The notes under the pieces are model-generated. The model was not told the DNA's origin. It was given only the letters and a program-made list of their open reading frames with translations, and did no database searches. Of a DNA stretch of 64,000 bases, positions 1 to 7,558 are shown piece by piece. Origin of the DNA: Mycobacterium asiaticum. GTDB lineage: Bacteria > Actinomycetota > Actinomycetes > Mycobacteriales > Mycobacteriaceae. Made by a program: the position numbers and the translations under genes. Location of the stretch: contig NZ_LZMH01000069.1 in NCBI RefSeq assembly GCF_001673635.1, positions 372,001 through 436,000 of the forward strand, given 5' to 3'. Numbering within the stretch: position 1 is the stretch's first letter; the number at the start of each line of letters is the position of its first letter.

Positions 1-733
1 CGAGCAGCAGAACGTGCTGATCGCCGCCGCGGACGAACTGATCACGCTGACGCCCGGTGCGGCCCGGGAGATCTGGCGCCGGTGGCAGCGGCAGGCCCGG
101 GTATTGCCGCACCCCCATGTCCTGGACCGGGACCGTATCGAGCATCCCCGCGCACGCGAGCGCCGCTTCGTGGTCGGCGTGCACGCAAAGAGTCTGCGCG
201 CCAACATGGATCCGCTGCCCGTGGTGGCCGCGCTGACCGAGATCACGTCGTCACTGCCGGATGCGACCCTGCGGATCAACCTGCACGATGAAATCTTCGA
301 TCCGGCCAACTATTGGTTCTCCCCCGAGGCCGGCAAAGCCTTGCTGGACTACGACCGCCACGCCCACGTCGACGTCCGAGTACATCCGTATTTCTCCGAC
401 GACGAACTCTGGGATTATCTCGCTTCGCTGACGGTATCGGTGTTGCCGTACCGGTTCGGCACCCACTCCGGCTGGCTGGAGGCGTGTTTCGACCTGGGCA
501 CCGCGGTGGTGGTGCCCAGCTGCGGGTTCTACGGTGAACAGCGACCCTGTCACGTGTTCGACCTGGGTGAGGATCACTTCAACGAGCTGTCCTTGGATCG
601 GGCGATCCGCGCGGCCCACGAGCGTTGGGCCGCAGGACAATCCGGTCACCGCGCCCGGTGGCAGGACCGCCTCGCCGAGCGCCGGCGACTGGCCGCTGCG
701 CACCGCGAGATCTACCGGAGCGTGCTGGTATGA
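1..733 (+). CDS. Glycosyltransferase, C-terminal part (5' end outside window)
   Basis: The reading frame is open from base 2, so the visible 240 or so residues are the C-terminal part of a longer protein. An internal GTG at 14 is unlikely to be the true start. The protein resembles the C-terminal half of a GT-B (GT4-like) glycosyltransferase: a Rossmann-like segment opens with FVVGVHAKSLRANMDPLPVV, and later SVLPYRFGTHSGWLEACFDLG resembles the nucleotide-sugar site where a glutamate contacts the donor ribose. The stop TGA overlaps the next gene's ATG (ATGA at 730-733), so translation is probably coupled. It is the first of four consecutive glycosyltransferase genes. Donor and acceptor cannot be read from sequence. 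Confidence 0.75.
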   Translation, partial: EQQNVLIAAADELITLTPGAAREIWRRWQRQARVLPHPHVLDRDRIEHPRARERRFVVGVHAKSLRANMDPLPVVAALTEITSSLPDATLRINLHDEIFDPANYWFSPEAGKALLDYDRHAHVDVRVHPYFSDDELWDYLASLTVSVLPYRFGTHSGWLEACFDLGTAVVVPSCGFYGEQRPCHVFDLGEDHFNELSLDRAIRAAHERWAAGQSGHRARWQDRLAERRRLAAAHREIYRSVLV

Positions 734-1818
734 CGAATCCGCTGCGGGTGGCGGTGATTGCCTCGAATCGGTTCCCGATTCGGGAACCCTTCGCCGGTGG
801 ACTGGAGGCCCACGTCAGTCACCTGTCCCGCGCCCTCGCGTCGCGCGGGCATCGGGTATCGCTGTTCGCCGCTCCCGGCTCCGACCTGGCCCCGGGCTGC
901 GAGAGCCTGGCGGTGCGCTTCCTCGAACTGTCCGAGTCGGCGCGCCATGACATTTCGATGCCCGGCGTGGCCTTTATGTCGGACCACCACGCCTACCTGT
1001 CGTTGATGCTGTGGCTCGCAGGGCCGGGCGCCCGGCAATTCGACGTGATCCACAATCACAGCCTGCATTACCTGCCGGTGGCGATGGCTCCTGCCCTGCC
1101 CATTCCGATGCTGACCACCGTGCACACTCCACCGACCCCATGGCTGGAATCCGCGATCGACGCAGCCGCGGGGCGAGGCACCCGATTCAGCGCGGTGTCC
1201 CGGCACACCGCGGATGCCTGGCGCAAGGTCATCGACGATATGGCCGTGGTCCCCAACGGAGTCGACACGCGAATGTGGCCGCTCGGTCCGGGTGGGCCGG
1301 CTCTGGTCTGGTTCGGGCGGATCACCGCCGAGAAGGCACCACATCTGGCGATCGCCGCGGCCCGACAGGCGGACCGCCCACTGCTTCTGGCCGGCCCCAT
1401 CTCCGATGAAAGTTACTTCGTCGAGCGGATTGTGCCGCAGCTGCGCGGCAGCATCAGTTACGCCGGTCACCTCGACCATCAACAACTGGCTCGCCTGGTA
1501 GGTGAGTCCTGCACGGCACTGGCGACACCGGCATGGGACGAACCCTACGGTCTGGTCGTCGCGGAAGCGATGTCGTGTGGCACCCCGGTGGTGGCCTTCG
1601 CGCGCGGCGGCATCCCGGAGCTCATCGACGACGACTCAGGCCGACTGGTGCCCCCAGGCGACATTGCCGCTATGGCGGCGGCGATCGACTCGACGGTCCG
1701 GCTGCCGCGAAAGCGGGTGCGCGAGCGTGCCATCCGGCACTGCTCGGCGACAGCCATGGTCACCGCGTACGCCGACCTGTACCGGAACATGATCAACGAC
1801 GTGGCGCTGCGGAACTGA
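730..1818 (+). CDS. GT4-family (GT-B) glycosyltransferase
   Basis: 362 residues starting at the ATG that overlaps the previous stop. The N-terminus has the GT4 acceptor-domain glycine loop (FAGGLEAHVSHLSRAL). The C-terminal domain has VWFGRITAEKAPHLAIAAAR and the donor-site block ATPAWDEPYGLVVAEAMSCG, with the E-x7-E pattern of retaining GT4 enzymes, followed by GGIPELIDD. Length is normal for the family. It is related to mannosyl/glucosyl-transferases of cell-envelope glycoconjugates, but the substrate is unknown. Four bases separate its stop from the next gene, so it is almost certainly co-transcribed with its neighbours. Confidence 0.88.
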   Translation: MTNPLRVAVIASNRFPIREPFAGGLEAHVSHLSRALASRGHRVSLFAAPGSDLAPGCESLAVRFLELSESARHDISMPGVAFMSDHHAYLSLMLWLAGPGARQFDVIHNHSLHYLPVAMAPALPIPMLTTVHTPPTPWLESAIDAAAGRGTRFSAVSRHTADAWRKVIDDMAVVPNGVDTRMWPLGPGGPALVWFGRITAEKAPHLAIAAARQADRPLLLAGPISDESYFVERIVPQLRGSISYAGHLDHQQLARLVGESCTALATPAWDEPYGLVVAEAMSCGTPVVAFARGGIPELIDDDSGRLVPPGDIAAMAAAIDSTVRLPRKRVRERAIRHCSATAMVTAYADLYRNMINDVALRN

Positions 1819-1822
1819 ATGA

Positions 1823-2812
1823 ATGATCGGCTATTACATCCACCACCACGGCTTCGGCCATCTGGCCCGGGCCAGCAGTATCTGCGCCCAGCTGCGCAGG
1901 CCGGTGACGGCGCTTACCTCGCTGAACATCGAAGGCGCGCATCCATTTTCAGCGATCGTCAAGTTGCCCCGCGACGACCACGCGGAAGAGGTGCGCGAAC
2001 CCACCGCGCACGGTGCACTGCATTGGGCGCCGCACCACGATGCGGGATTCAGCGCCCGGATGAGCGCGATCGCCCATTGGGTCGCCGACGCGCAACCCGA
2101 AGTCGTGGTCGTCGACGTCTCGGTGGAGGTCGCAATGTTCGTCCGGCTACTCGGCACACCGGTGGTCGTCGTAGCCCTGCCCGGAAAGCGTACCGATGCA
2201 CCGCATTTGCTGGTGCACCGGATCGCTGACCACATCCTGGCCGCGTGGCCGAAGGCGTTGTGCGTGCCCGCCTGGCTCAAGCAGTACGACGACAAGACGA
2301 GCTATGTCGGCGGTATCAGCCGATTCGAGGGTCGCCGGGACGACTTGAAAAGCACGGATGACGGGCGCGTGCTCGTCCTTGGCGGAACCGGCGGTGACTT
2401 CGGATCCGGTTGCGACTCATCAATTCCCGGCTGGACCTGGACGGCGTTGGGCGGCAGCAACGGCTCGTGGAAAGACGACCCGTGGCCGGAGATTCGCGCC
2501 GCGGACGTCGTTGTCACGCACGCGGGACAGAGCTGCGTTGCCGATATCGCCGCGGCGCAACGCCCCGCCATCGTGATCCCTCAGGCCCGCCCGTTCGACG
2601 AGCAGCAGGCCACCGCTGTGATGCTACGGCGGCATCAGCTCGCCGTGGTGGCGCAAGACTGGCCGGACGAGCGCGCCTGGCCGGCGCTGCTGACGCACGC
2701 CCGGGCCCGAAATCCGCAGCGGTGGCAACGCTGGCAGGTAGCCGGCGCAGCGCAGCGCGCCGCCGCCGCGATCGAATCGACGGCACTGCGGTGCAGGGCG
2801 CGCGCCCGGTGA
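1823..2812 (+). CDS. MurG-like (GT28-type) glycosyltransferase
   Basis: 329 residues. The N-terminus MIGYYIHHHGFGHLARA matches the GHxxRA loop of GT28/MurG-like and macrolide-type transferases. The C-terminal half has VVTHAGQSCVADIAAAQRPA, the usual donor-binding region (HAG motif), then IPQARPFDEQQATA, the Q/D-rich block contacting the nucleotide sugar. It lies four bases after the preceding stop, and its own TGA overlaps the next gene's GTG (GTGA at 2809-2812). The sequence supports a GT-B glycosyltransferase, but the lipid-II step of MurG itself is unlikely because gene context and length differ. Substrate unknown. Confidence 0.8.
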   Translation: MIGYYIHHHGFGHLARASSICAQLRRPVTALTSLNIEGAHPFSAIVKLPRDDHAEEVREPTAHGALHWAPHHDAGFSARMSAIAHWVADAQPEVVVVDVSVEVAMFVRLLGTPVVVVALPGKRTDAPHLLVHRIADHILAAWPKALCVPAWLKQYDDKTSYVGGISRFEGRRDDLKSTDDGRVLVLGGTGGDFGSGCDSSIPGWTWTALGGSNGSWKDDPWPEIRAADVVVTHAGQSCVADIAAAQRPAIVIPQARPFDEQQATAVMLRRHQLAVVAQDWPDERAWPALLTHARARNPQRWQRWQVAGAAQRAAAAIESTALRCRARAR

Positions 2813-3633
2813 AGACGGCCGTCGTCACCATCGTGCACGGCCGGGCCGCCCACTTGCGCCGCCAGCTCGAGGGGCTCGCCGCCGGCTCCGTGCATCCGGA
2901 CACGCACATCGTCGTCGCACTGGGAGACAACACCATTGCCGACGCCGTCGCCGACGCGGCCGCACCGGTAGAGGTACTCGAATACCCGGCTGCCCACCCA
3001 CTGCCGCTGGCAGCGGGACGCAATGCCGGCGCCTTGGCGGCGCTGCGGAACGGAGCCGATCTCCTGGTCTTCCTTGACGTCGACTGCATACCCGGCAGCG
3101 ACCTCATCGAGCGGTACCGTAGCGCCGCCGACGACCACGGCGAGGCGCTATTGTGCGGACCGGTCACCTATTTGCCGCCGGCCGGGCCGATGGGTTACAT
3201 CGTCAAAGATCTGCGACACCAACGTGATCCGCACCCGGCGCGGCCAGCCCCGGCGCCCGGCACCGTCGTGGCCACGACGGACTACGCGCTGTTCTGGTCG
3301 CTGTCTTTCGCCGTGCGCGCCCAGACATGGCGACGGATCGGCGGATTCTATGAGCAGTATCGTGGATACGGCGGCGAGGACACCGACTTTGCGCAATGCG
3401 CTGCGGCGCAGGGTGTCCCGATGTGCTGGGTGGGCGGAGCGGACGCCTTCCACCAATACCACCCGGTTACCGATCCACCCGTGGACCACCTGGACGACAT
3501 CGTGCGCAATGCCGCAATCTTCCATCGGCGCTGGGGCTGGTGGCCCATGGGTGGCTGGCTGAGCGCATTCGAGTCCGAAGGACTCATCAGCCGCGATGCC
3601 GACGGGTCCCCCCGCAGAGTGGAAGTCACTTAG
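2809..3633 (+). CDS. GT2-family (GT-A) glycosyltransferase
   Basis: 274 residues. GTG at 2809 is chosen because it overlaps the previous TGA and the GT-A fold begins at once (VKTAVVTIVHGRAAHL). LVFLDVDCIPG carries the DxD metal/UDP-sugar motif near residue 85. GGFYEQYRGYGGEDTDFAQ near residue 185 is the (G/Y)GGEDxD motif of the galactosyltransferase-like C-terminal extension. It is the last gene of the glycosyltransferase run. The stop codon lies inside a 14-bp tandem repeat shared with the 3' end of the convergent oxidoreductase gene. Probably cytoplasmic; acceptor unknown. Confidence 0.87.
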   Translation: MKTAVVTIVHGRAAHLRRQLEGLAAGSVHPDTHIVVALGDNTIADAVADAAAPVEVLEYPAAHPLPLAAGRNAGALAALRNGADLLVFLDVDCIPGSDLIERYRSAADDHGEALLCGPVTYLPPAGPMGYIVKDLRHQRDPHPARPAPAPGTVVATTDYALFWSLSFAVRAQTWRRIGGFYEQYRGYGGEDTDFAQCAAAQGVPMCWVGGADAFHQYHPVTDPPVDHLDDIVRNAAIFHRRWGWWPMGGWLSAFESEGLISRDADGSPRRVEVT

Positions 3634-3666
3634 TCCGGGTCACTTAGTCCGGGTCACTTGGTCCGG
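3625..3666. repeat. Three tandem 14-bp repeats spanning two convergent stop codons
   Basis: GTCACTTAGTCCGG occurs at 3625-3638 and 3639-3652, followed by GTCACTTGGTCCGG at 3653-3666 and the beginning of a further copy (GTCA). The + glycosyltransferase stops in copy 1 (TAG 3631-3633) and the - oxidoreductase stops in copy 3 (TCA 3654-3656 on +). The perfect first two units suggest recent slippage. Confidence 0.95.
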
Positions 3667-5189
3667 GTCAGATCCGTCGTCGCGGGTCCCTCGAGCAGCG
3701 TGCCGTCCGGCGCGAATCGGGATGCGTGCAACGGACATTCCCATGCCTTGTCCGCGTCGTTCCAATTCACGATGCCGCCCAGGTGCGTGCACACCGGCGA
3801 GACCTTGTGCTCGACTCCGTCGACCACGCAGCGGGCCTGCAGATTCCACGGCGGGCCACTGACGACACCGCCTTCGTCGTTCTTCGGTTCAGGCCGCCCG
3901 ATCCGGGTTGCCGGCGTGACCCAGCCCTTCGCCAGGTTGAAGCCCACCTCGAGGTTGGCTGACAGCGCGGTGGTGATGCCCGACAGCTCGTGCGGACTCC
4001 AACTGGCGAACGCGTCGGCCCAATCCATCCGGCCGCCGAGAATGCGGCTGGACAGCGCCAACGCCGCGGCGGGGCCGTTGGTCATTCCCCACTTGTTGAA
4101 ACCCGTTGCCACGAAGATCTTTTCGTTGTTCGGCAGAATCGGCCCCACGTACGGCAGCTGGTCGATCGGCGTGTAGTCCTGCGCCGACCAGTAATGCGTC
4201 TGCACCGCACCCGGATAGTGCTTGCGCGTCCATTTGTCGAGCTCGTCCAGCGCTATGGTGGGACTCTTCTTGCGGCCCACCGTGTGCCCGGCGCCGCCCA
4301 CTATCAGCAGCTCGCCGTCCCCGGTGGGCGCGTAGCGGACCGAGCGGGTTGGCGAGTCGGTGGAGATCATCATCGGCCGGGTGATCTCACCCGGCACTTT
4401 GTAGGCCATGCAGTAGGACCGGCTGGGCTTCAGCCGGGCGAAATAGCCGCCCCGGTCCAGGATCGGGATGCCGGTCGCCAGCACCAATTGCCGGGTGAAC
4501 ACGTCGGCGTCAGCCTCGGTGCCCTCGTCGGTCTGCTCGCCTCCGCCGGTGTTGACGTGCAGCCGCAGACCATCGCCTTCGCTCGAAACTTTGCGCACCC
4601 GAGCGCCTTCGACAAGTCGCCCGCCGCGGTCGAGCAGCTCCACGACCAGGCTGTCGAGGAATGGGACCGGGTCGAACTGAGCCTGGTTGGGCAGGCGCAC
4701 CCCGCCGTGGTAGGGGAACGGGACGTCGGCGCGGTCATCCCAGGTGACCGGGAGCCCGACGGCACTGCAGGCCAACCATTCCGCGCGTGCCGAGGGCACG
4801 CCGCGGGCCGATTGCGCGTAGGTGTAGGCGTCTTCGCGTTGCACGTCGATGCCGTGCTCATCGCAGTGGCGCAGCACCCAGTCCATGCCCTCGCGGTTCC
4901 CCTGCACGTAGGCCTGCCCGGTGCCACGGCCGTGGCGCGTGATGATCTTGCTCAAGTGGGTGCCCTGCAACAGGCTGAGCTTGGCGGTGGTGTTACCGCT
5001 GGCGCCCGCGGCCACGGTGCGGGCCTCCAGAACCAACACATCCTTACCCGCCCTGGCCAGTAACACCGCGGTGATCAGACCGGTGATGCCGGCTCCCACG
5101 ATGACGACATCGGCCGAGCCCCCGACATTCTGGGAGGTTCGGTCGGCCCACGGGACGGAGCCGCGATTATCAAGCCACAATGACACCAT
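3654..5189 (-). CDS. FAD-dependent oxidoreductase with C-terminal Rieske [2Fe-2S] domain
   Basis: 511 residues. A DadA/DAO-type FAD domain starts near residue 26 (DVVIVGAGITGLITA, dinucleotide motif G32-x-G-x-x-G37) and the C-terminal 45 residues form a Rieske centre: CTH at 467-469 and CPLH at 485-488, the C-x-H...C-x2-H ligand set. This fusion resembles the YhfW-type oxidoreductases known from Bacillus and cyanobacteria. The substrate is unknown; amine or amino-acid oxidation with electrons passed to the Rieske centre is inference. A SigF-like promoter lies at 5200-5225, so the transcript would start within a few bases of the ATG. The family is not part of the M. tuberculosis order that the rest of the window follows. 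Confidence 0.88.
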   Translation of the reverse strand: MVSLWLDNRGSVPWADRTSQNVGGSADVVIVGAGITGLITAVLLARAGKDVLVLEARTVAAGASGNTTAKLSLLQGTHLSKIITRHGRGTGQAYVQGNREGMDWVLRHCDEHGIDVQREDAYTYAQSARGVPSARAEWLACSAVGLPVTWDDRADVPFPYHGGVRLPNQAQFDPVPFLDSLVVELLDRGGRLVEGARVRKVSSEGDGLRLHVNTGGGEQTDEGTEADADVFTRQLVLATGIPILDRGGYFARLKPSRSYCMAYKVPGEITRPMMISTDSPTRSVRYAPTGDGELLIVGGAGHTVGRKKSPTIALDELDKWTRKHYPGAVQTHYWSAQDYTPIDQLPYVGPILPNNEKIFVATGFNKWGMTNGPAAALALSSRILGGRMDWADAFASWSPHELSGITTALSANLEVGFNLAKGWVTPATRIGRPEPKNDEGGVVSGPPWNLQARCVVDGVEHKVSPVCTHLGGIVNWNDADKAWECPLHASRFAPDGTLLEGPATTDLTRTK

Positions 5190-5199
5190 GGCGTTTCTG

Positions 5200-5225
5200 G
5201 TACCCCGGCCCGCCGCGGCGGAAAC
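5200..5225 (-). promoter_or_regulatory. SigF-type promoter of the FAD/Rieske gene
   Basis: Read on the minus strand: GTTT (5225-5222), 16-bp spacer, GGGTAC (5205-5200). This matches the mycobacterial SigF form GTTT-N15-17-GGGTA. The expected start point near 5193 leaves almost no leader before the ATG at 5189. Confidence 0.6.
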
Positions 5226-5328
5226 AGCCGACGGCCCGATTTACTTCGCGTAATGGCAAGGGATTTCGCCTTGCGTCGGCTCGGTAGCGAATCGAATATC
5301 CGTTATGTGAAGCTCTGGTTTTCACAAT

Positions 5329-5353
5329 GTTTCATGTGCAATCGCGGGGGTAT
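5329..5353 (+). promoter_or_regulatory. SigF-type promoter of the WGxxGxxG gene
   Basis: GTTT (5329-5332), 15-bp spacer, GGGTAT (5348-5353). It lies about 100 bases upstream of the ATG at 5459, in the divergent space shared with the oxidoreductase gene. The -10 is a full consensus match. Confidence 0.55.
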
Positions 5354-5458
5354 CAATTCGACCGCGACACCGGAGTTTTCTGCTCCACGTCGACGGATCA
5401 GAGAACTCTGGTCCGAATCCGCTTCCGGTCGTTCACGATCGAAAAGGAGTACTCAATA

Positions 5459-5725
5459 ATGCGTACCGCAATTGCCACCCTTTGCGCCGCCTCGGCACTC
5501 ACCTTCGGTGGAGCAGGCATCGCCAATGCCACCGTCGACCACGCGCCGGTCCCGTCATCGACGACAACCACCGTGGCTGAGCCGGAAAACACCAACAAGG
5601 AAAGCGACAATTCGGGCCTGTGGGGCCTCGCCGGCTTGCTCGGCCTCGCCGGACTCGCCGGACTGAAGCGTCGCCGGGACAACAACGTCGTTGACCCCGC
5701 CGCCGGTCGCCGGCCGACTGTCTAA
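5459..5725 (+). CDS. Secreted WGxxGxxG-type small protein
   Basis: 88 residues. The start ATG follows a strong ribosome site (AAAAGGAGT, 5442-5450), so a longer upstream reading is rejected. Residues 1-24 are a typical signal peptide (MRTAIATLCAASALTFGGAG, cleavage likely after ANA). The mature part is short and Ser/Thr/Glu-rich, followed near residues 53-69 by WGLAGLLGLAGLAGL and then KRRRD, i.e. the WGxxGxxG motif, a hydrophobic stretch and a basic cluster. This three-part C-terminus resembles protein-sorting tails (PEP-CTERM, LPXTG logic), and the WGxxGxxG family is described mainly from cyanobacteria and actinobacteria. Probably exported and membrane- or envelope-attached. Function unknown; a SigF-like promoter suggests stress-phase expression. 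Confidence 0.85.
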   Translation: MRTAIATLCAASALTFGGAGIANATVDHAPVPSSTTTTVAEPENTNKESDNSGLWGLAGLLGLAGLAGLKRRRDNNVVDPAAGRRPTV

Positions 5726-5740
5726 TCCTTGACACGGACA

Positions 5741-5772
5741 CGCCTCCGTCAGCGCCCGCGCTGACGGAGGCG
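5741..5772 (+). terminator. Strong hairpin after the WGxxGxxG gene
   Basis: CGCCTCCGTCAGCGC (5741-5755) and GCGCTGACGGAGGCG (5758-5772) are perfect 15-bp arms with a minimal loop, followed by a short T-containing stretch (TGTCCTTTG). It begins 15 bases after the stop codon, so it is a likely terminator. Confidence 0.75.
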
Positions 5773-5832
5773 CTGTCCTTTGCTGAATCTTTCGGCGCCG
5801 CTGCGGCTTCTGCGGCTTCTGCGTCCCGCGCT

Positions 5833-5858
5833 GTTTTCGGCCGATCCGTCGCGGGTAC
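5833..5858 (+). promoter_or_regulatory. SigF-type promoter of the hemerythrin gene
   Basis: GTTT (5833-5836), 16-bp spacer, GGGTAC (5853-5858). The predicted start near 5865 gives a leader of about 26 bases that contains the GGGAGG ribosome site (5878-5883) seven bases before the ATG. Confidence 0.62.
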
Positions 5859-5890
5859 TTCGGGCGCATCCAGGTTAGGGAGGCCATCAC

Positions 5891-6475
5891 ATGGACGCAT
5901 TGACATTCCTGCGCGCAGATCACAAGAGCGTGTTGGGCATGCTGGAAGTGCTTGACGGAGCACCGGAAGGCACCGGCGCGCAACTCAGCGGCCTGGAAAC
6001 GATGGTGAACAACCTCATCATCGCCGAGTCACAACACGAGGCGATCGAAGAGCAGTTCTTCTGGCCCGCGGTACGACGTGCCCTCGACGACGGCGATGAA
6101 CTGGCCGATCAGGCCATCGCGCAGGAGGAGGCCGGAAAGAAGCTACTGCAGCGGCTCGAGGATGGTCACCCGGGCGAGCCGGGCTACCACGAGGCGCTCA
6201 GGCAATTCGTGATAGCCGGTCGCGAGCACATCATGTTCGAACAAGACGTTGTGTGGCCCCGGTTCGCCGCGGCGCTCGATCACGACGAGCTCGAGGTGAT
6301 CGGCAGGCGGCTGGAAACCGCGAAAAAGGTTGCGCCGACGCGCCCGCACCCGAATACACCGTCGGACTCCATCACTCAGAAGACGATGGGGATGGGTGCT
6401 GCGGTGGTTGACATGGTGCGCGATGTGGCGACCGGGCGTGAGGCCGACAACCCGCCGGACCCGCAGATTCACTGA
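5891..6475 (+). CDS. Hemerythrin-like (HHE domain) protein
   Basis: 194 residues; ATG preceded by GGGAGG. The di-iron ligands of a hemerythrin four-helix bundle are visible: RADHKSV near residue 12, ESQHEAIEEQFFWP near residues 50-63 (H-x3-E) and REHIMFEQDVVWP near residues 111-124 (H-x3-E). The C-terminal 50 residues are polar and probably disordered. Mycobacterial hemerythrin-like proteins bind O2 or NO and affect oxidative or nitrosative stress responses; the precise ligand here is not deducible. It is flanked by convergent manganese catalase and by the WGxxGxxG gene, and carries its own SigF-like promoter, so a stationary-phase or oxidative-stress role is likely. Confidence 0.9.
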   Translation: MDALTFLRADHKSVLGMLEVLDGAPEGTGAQLSGLETMVNNLIIAESQHEAIEEQFFWPAVRRALDDGDELADQAIAQEEAGKKLLQRLEDGHPGEPGYHEALRQFVIAGREHIMFEQDVVWPRFAAALDHDELEVIGRRLETAKKVAPTRPHPNTPSDSITQKTMGMGAAVVDMVRDVATGREADNPPDPQIH

Positions 6476-6500
6476 CGCCAACGAACACGTCAACACGAGC

Positions 6501-6541
6501 AAAGGCCTGGCGGCCCCTGCAATAGGAACCGCCAGGCCTTT
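6501..6541. terminator. Bidirectional terminator between hemerythrin and Mn-catalase genes
   Basis: AAAGGCCTGGCGG (6501-6513) and CCGCCAGGCCTTT (6529-6541) form a perfect 13-bp stem with a 15-base loop. A-rich on one side and T-rich on the other, it sits between two convergent stop codons and can serve both strands. Confidence 0.85.
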
Positions 6542-6556
6542 GTTCTGCCGAATGAT

Positions 6557-7450
6557 CTAGGTGGTCGGCATCCGCTGCTCGTGCGTGAACGGCTTCTCGT
6601 CCGGAACCGCAGGCGAGCCTTCGGGATTGGTGTCGGCGCCCTTGTTCTTCCGGATGGTGCTACCCAGCCACTCCTCCGTCGGCTTCTCCACGTACTCCCA
6701 TTCGATGCCCTCCGGCCACGGACCCTGACCCTGGTTCCACGGACCGCGCACCGACTCGCCACCGTTGGACATGTTGAAGGCCACGTTCTGGAACCGCGAG
6801 TCACCCGAAAGGGTCCCCGGCGGGAAGTTCACCGGGAGCTCGTTAAGGGCGGCGGTGAACTGCTGGTAGTGCGCCACCTCGCGAGTCATCAGGAATGTCA
6901 ACGTTTCCTGCACACCCGGGTCGTCGGTGAACTGCTTGAGATATTCGTAGACGATCTTCGCCCGCGACTCGGCGGCCAGGTTGTTGCGCAGGTCCACCGT
7001 CGGGTCACCGTTGGCGTCGATGAACGCACCCGTCCAGTTGTTGCCGGCAGAGTCTTTCGCGTCCGGGCCGCCGCCGCTGAGCACCAGGAACATCGGGTTC
7101 ACCGACACCTGGTGGATGGCCTGCTCCCGACCGTCCTTGCTGGCCACCGCGGGCATCCAGTCGCACCGCTCGTTGGCCAGTTTCAGATCGTCGTTCAATC
7201 CATCCAGCAGCATGGTGATCATCGATCCGACCATTTCCAGATGGCTCAATTCCTCCGTGGCGATATCCATGAAGAGGTCGTACATCTTGGGATTCTTCTC
7301 CCGCAGCACGAAAGCCTGAATGAAGTACTGCAGGGCGGCGGTCAGCTCTCCATTGGCTCCACCGAACTGCTCCATCAACAATGAGGCGAACCGCGGATCC
7401 GGCTGGCTGACGCGCACCTCGAACTGCAAATCTTTATTGTGCACAAACAT
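6557..7450 (-). CDS. Manganese catalase (non-haem, di-Mn)
   Basis: 297 residues, normal length for the family. It starts MFVHNKDLQFEVRVSQPDP, as in other manganese catalases. Metal ligands are recognisable in ATEELSHLEMVGSM (E-x2-H, near residue 70) and in TREVAHYQQF (E-x2-H, near residue 190). The enzyme disproportionates H2O2 in the cytoplasm. The ribosome site GGGAG (7457-7461 complement) lies six bases before the ATG, and a SigF-like promoter lies at 7504-7528. Mycobacteria normally rely on haem KatG, so this is an accessory catalase. Its place next to a hemerythrin fits a peroxide-defence island. Confidence 0.93.
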   Translation of the reverse strand: MFVHNKDLQFEVRVSQPDPRFASLLMEQFGGANGELTAALQYFIQAFVLREKNPKMYDLFMDIATEELSHLEMVGSMITMLLDGLNDDLKLANERCDWMPAVASKDGREQAIHQVSVNPMFLVLSGGGPDAKDSAGNNWTGAFIDANGDPTVDLRNNLAAESRAKIVYEYLKQFTDDPGVQETLTFLMTREVAHYQQFTAALNELPVNFPPGTLSGDSRFQNVAFNMSNGGESVRGPWNQGQGPWPEGIEWEYVEKPTEEWLGSTIRKNKGADTNPEGSPAVPDEKPFTHEQRMPTT

Positions 7451-7503
7451 TTATTTCTCCCAGGGCTGCTTACACCGTGTCTTCCTCGACCCGATCCGCC
7501 CGA

Positions 7504-7528
7504 TTACCCGTACTGCAGCGGTCCAAAC
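7504..7528 (-). promoter_or_regulatory. SigF-type promoter of the manganese catalase gene
   Basis: On the minus strand: GTTT (7528-7525), 15-bp spacer, GGGTAA (7509-7504). The predicted leader is about 45 bases to the ATG at 7450. Confidence 0.62.
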
Positions 7529-7558
7529 GGGATCCGCCGCAAATCCGCCGTCCCGGGC

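Noticed and set aside
3990-5063. 357-residue open frame on + antisense to the FAD/Rieske gene
   Set aside because: No domain and antisense to an intact gene with FAD and Rieske motifs.
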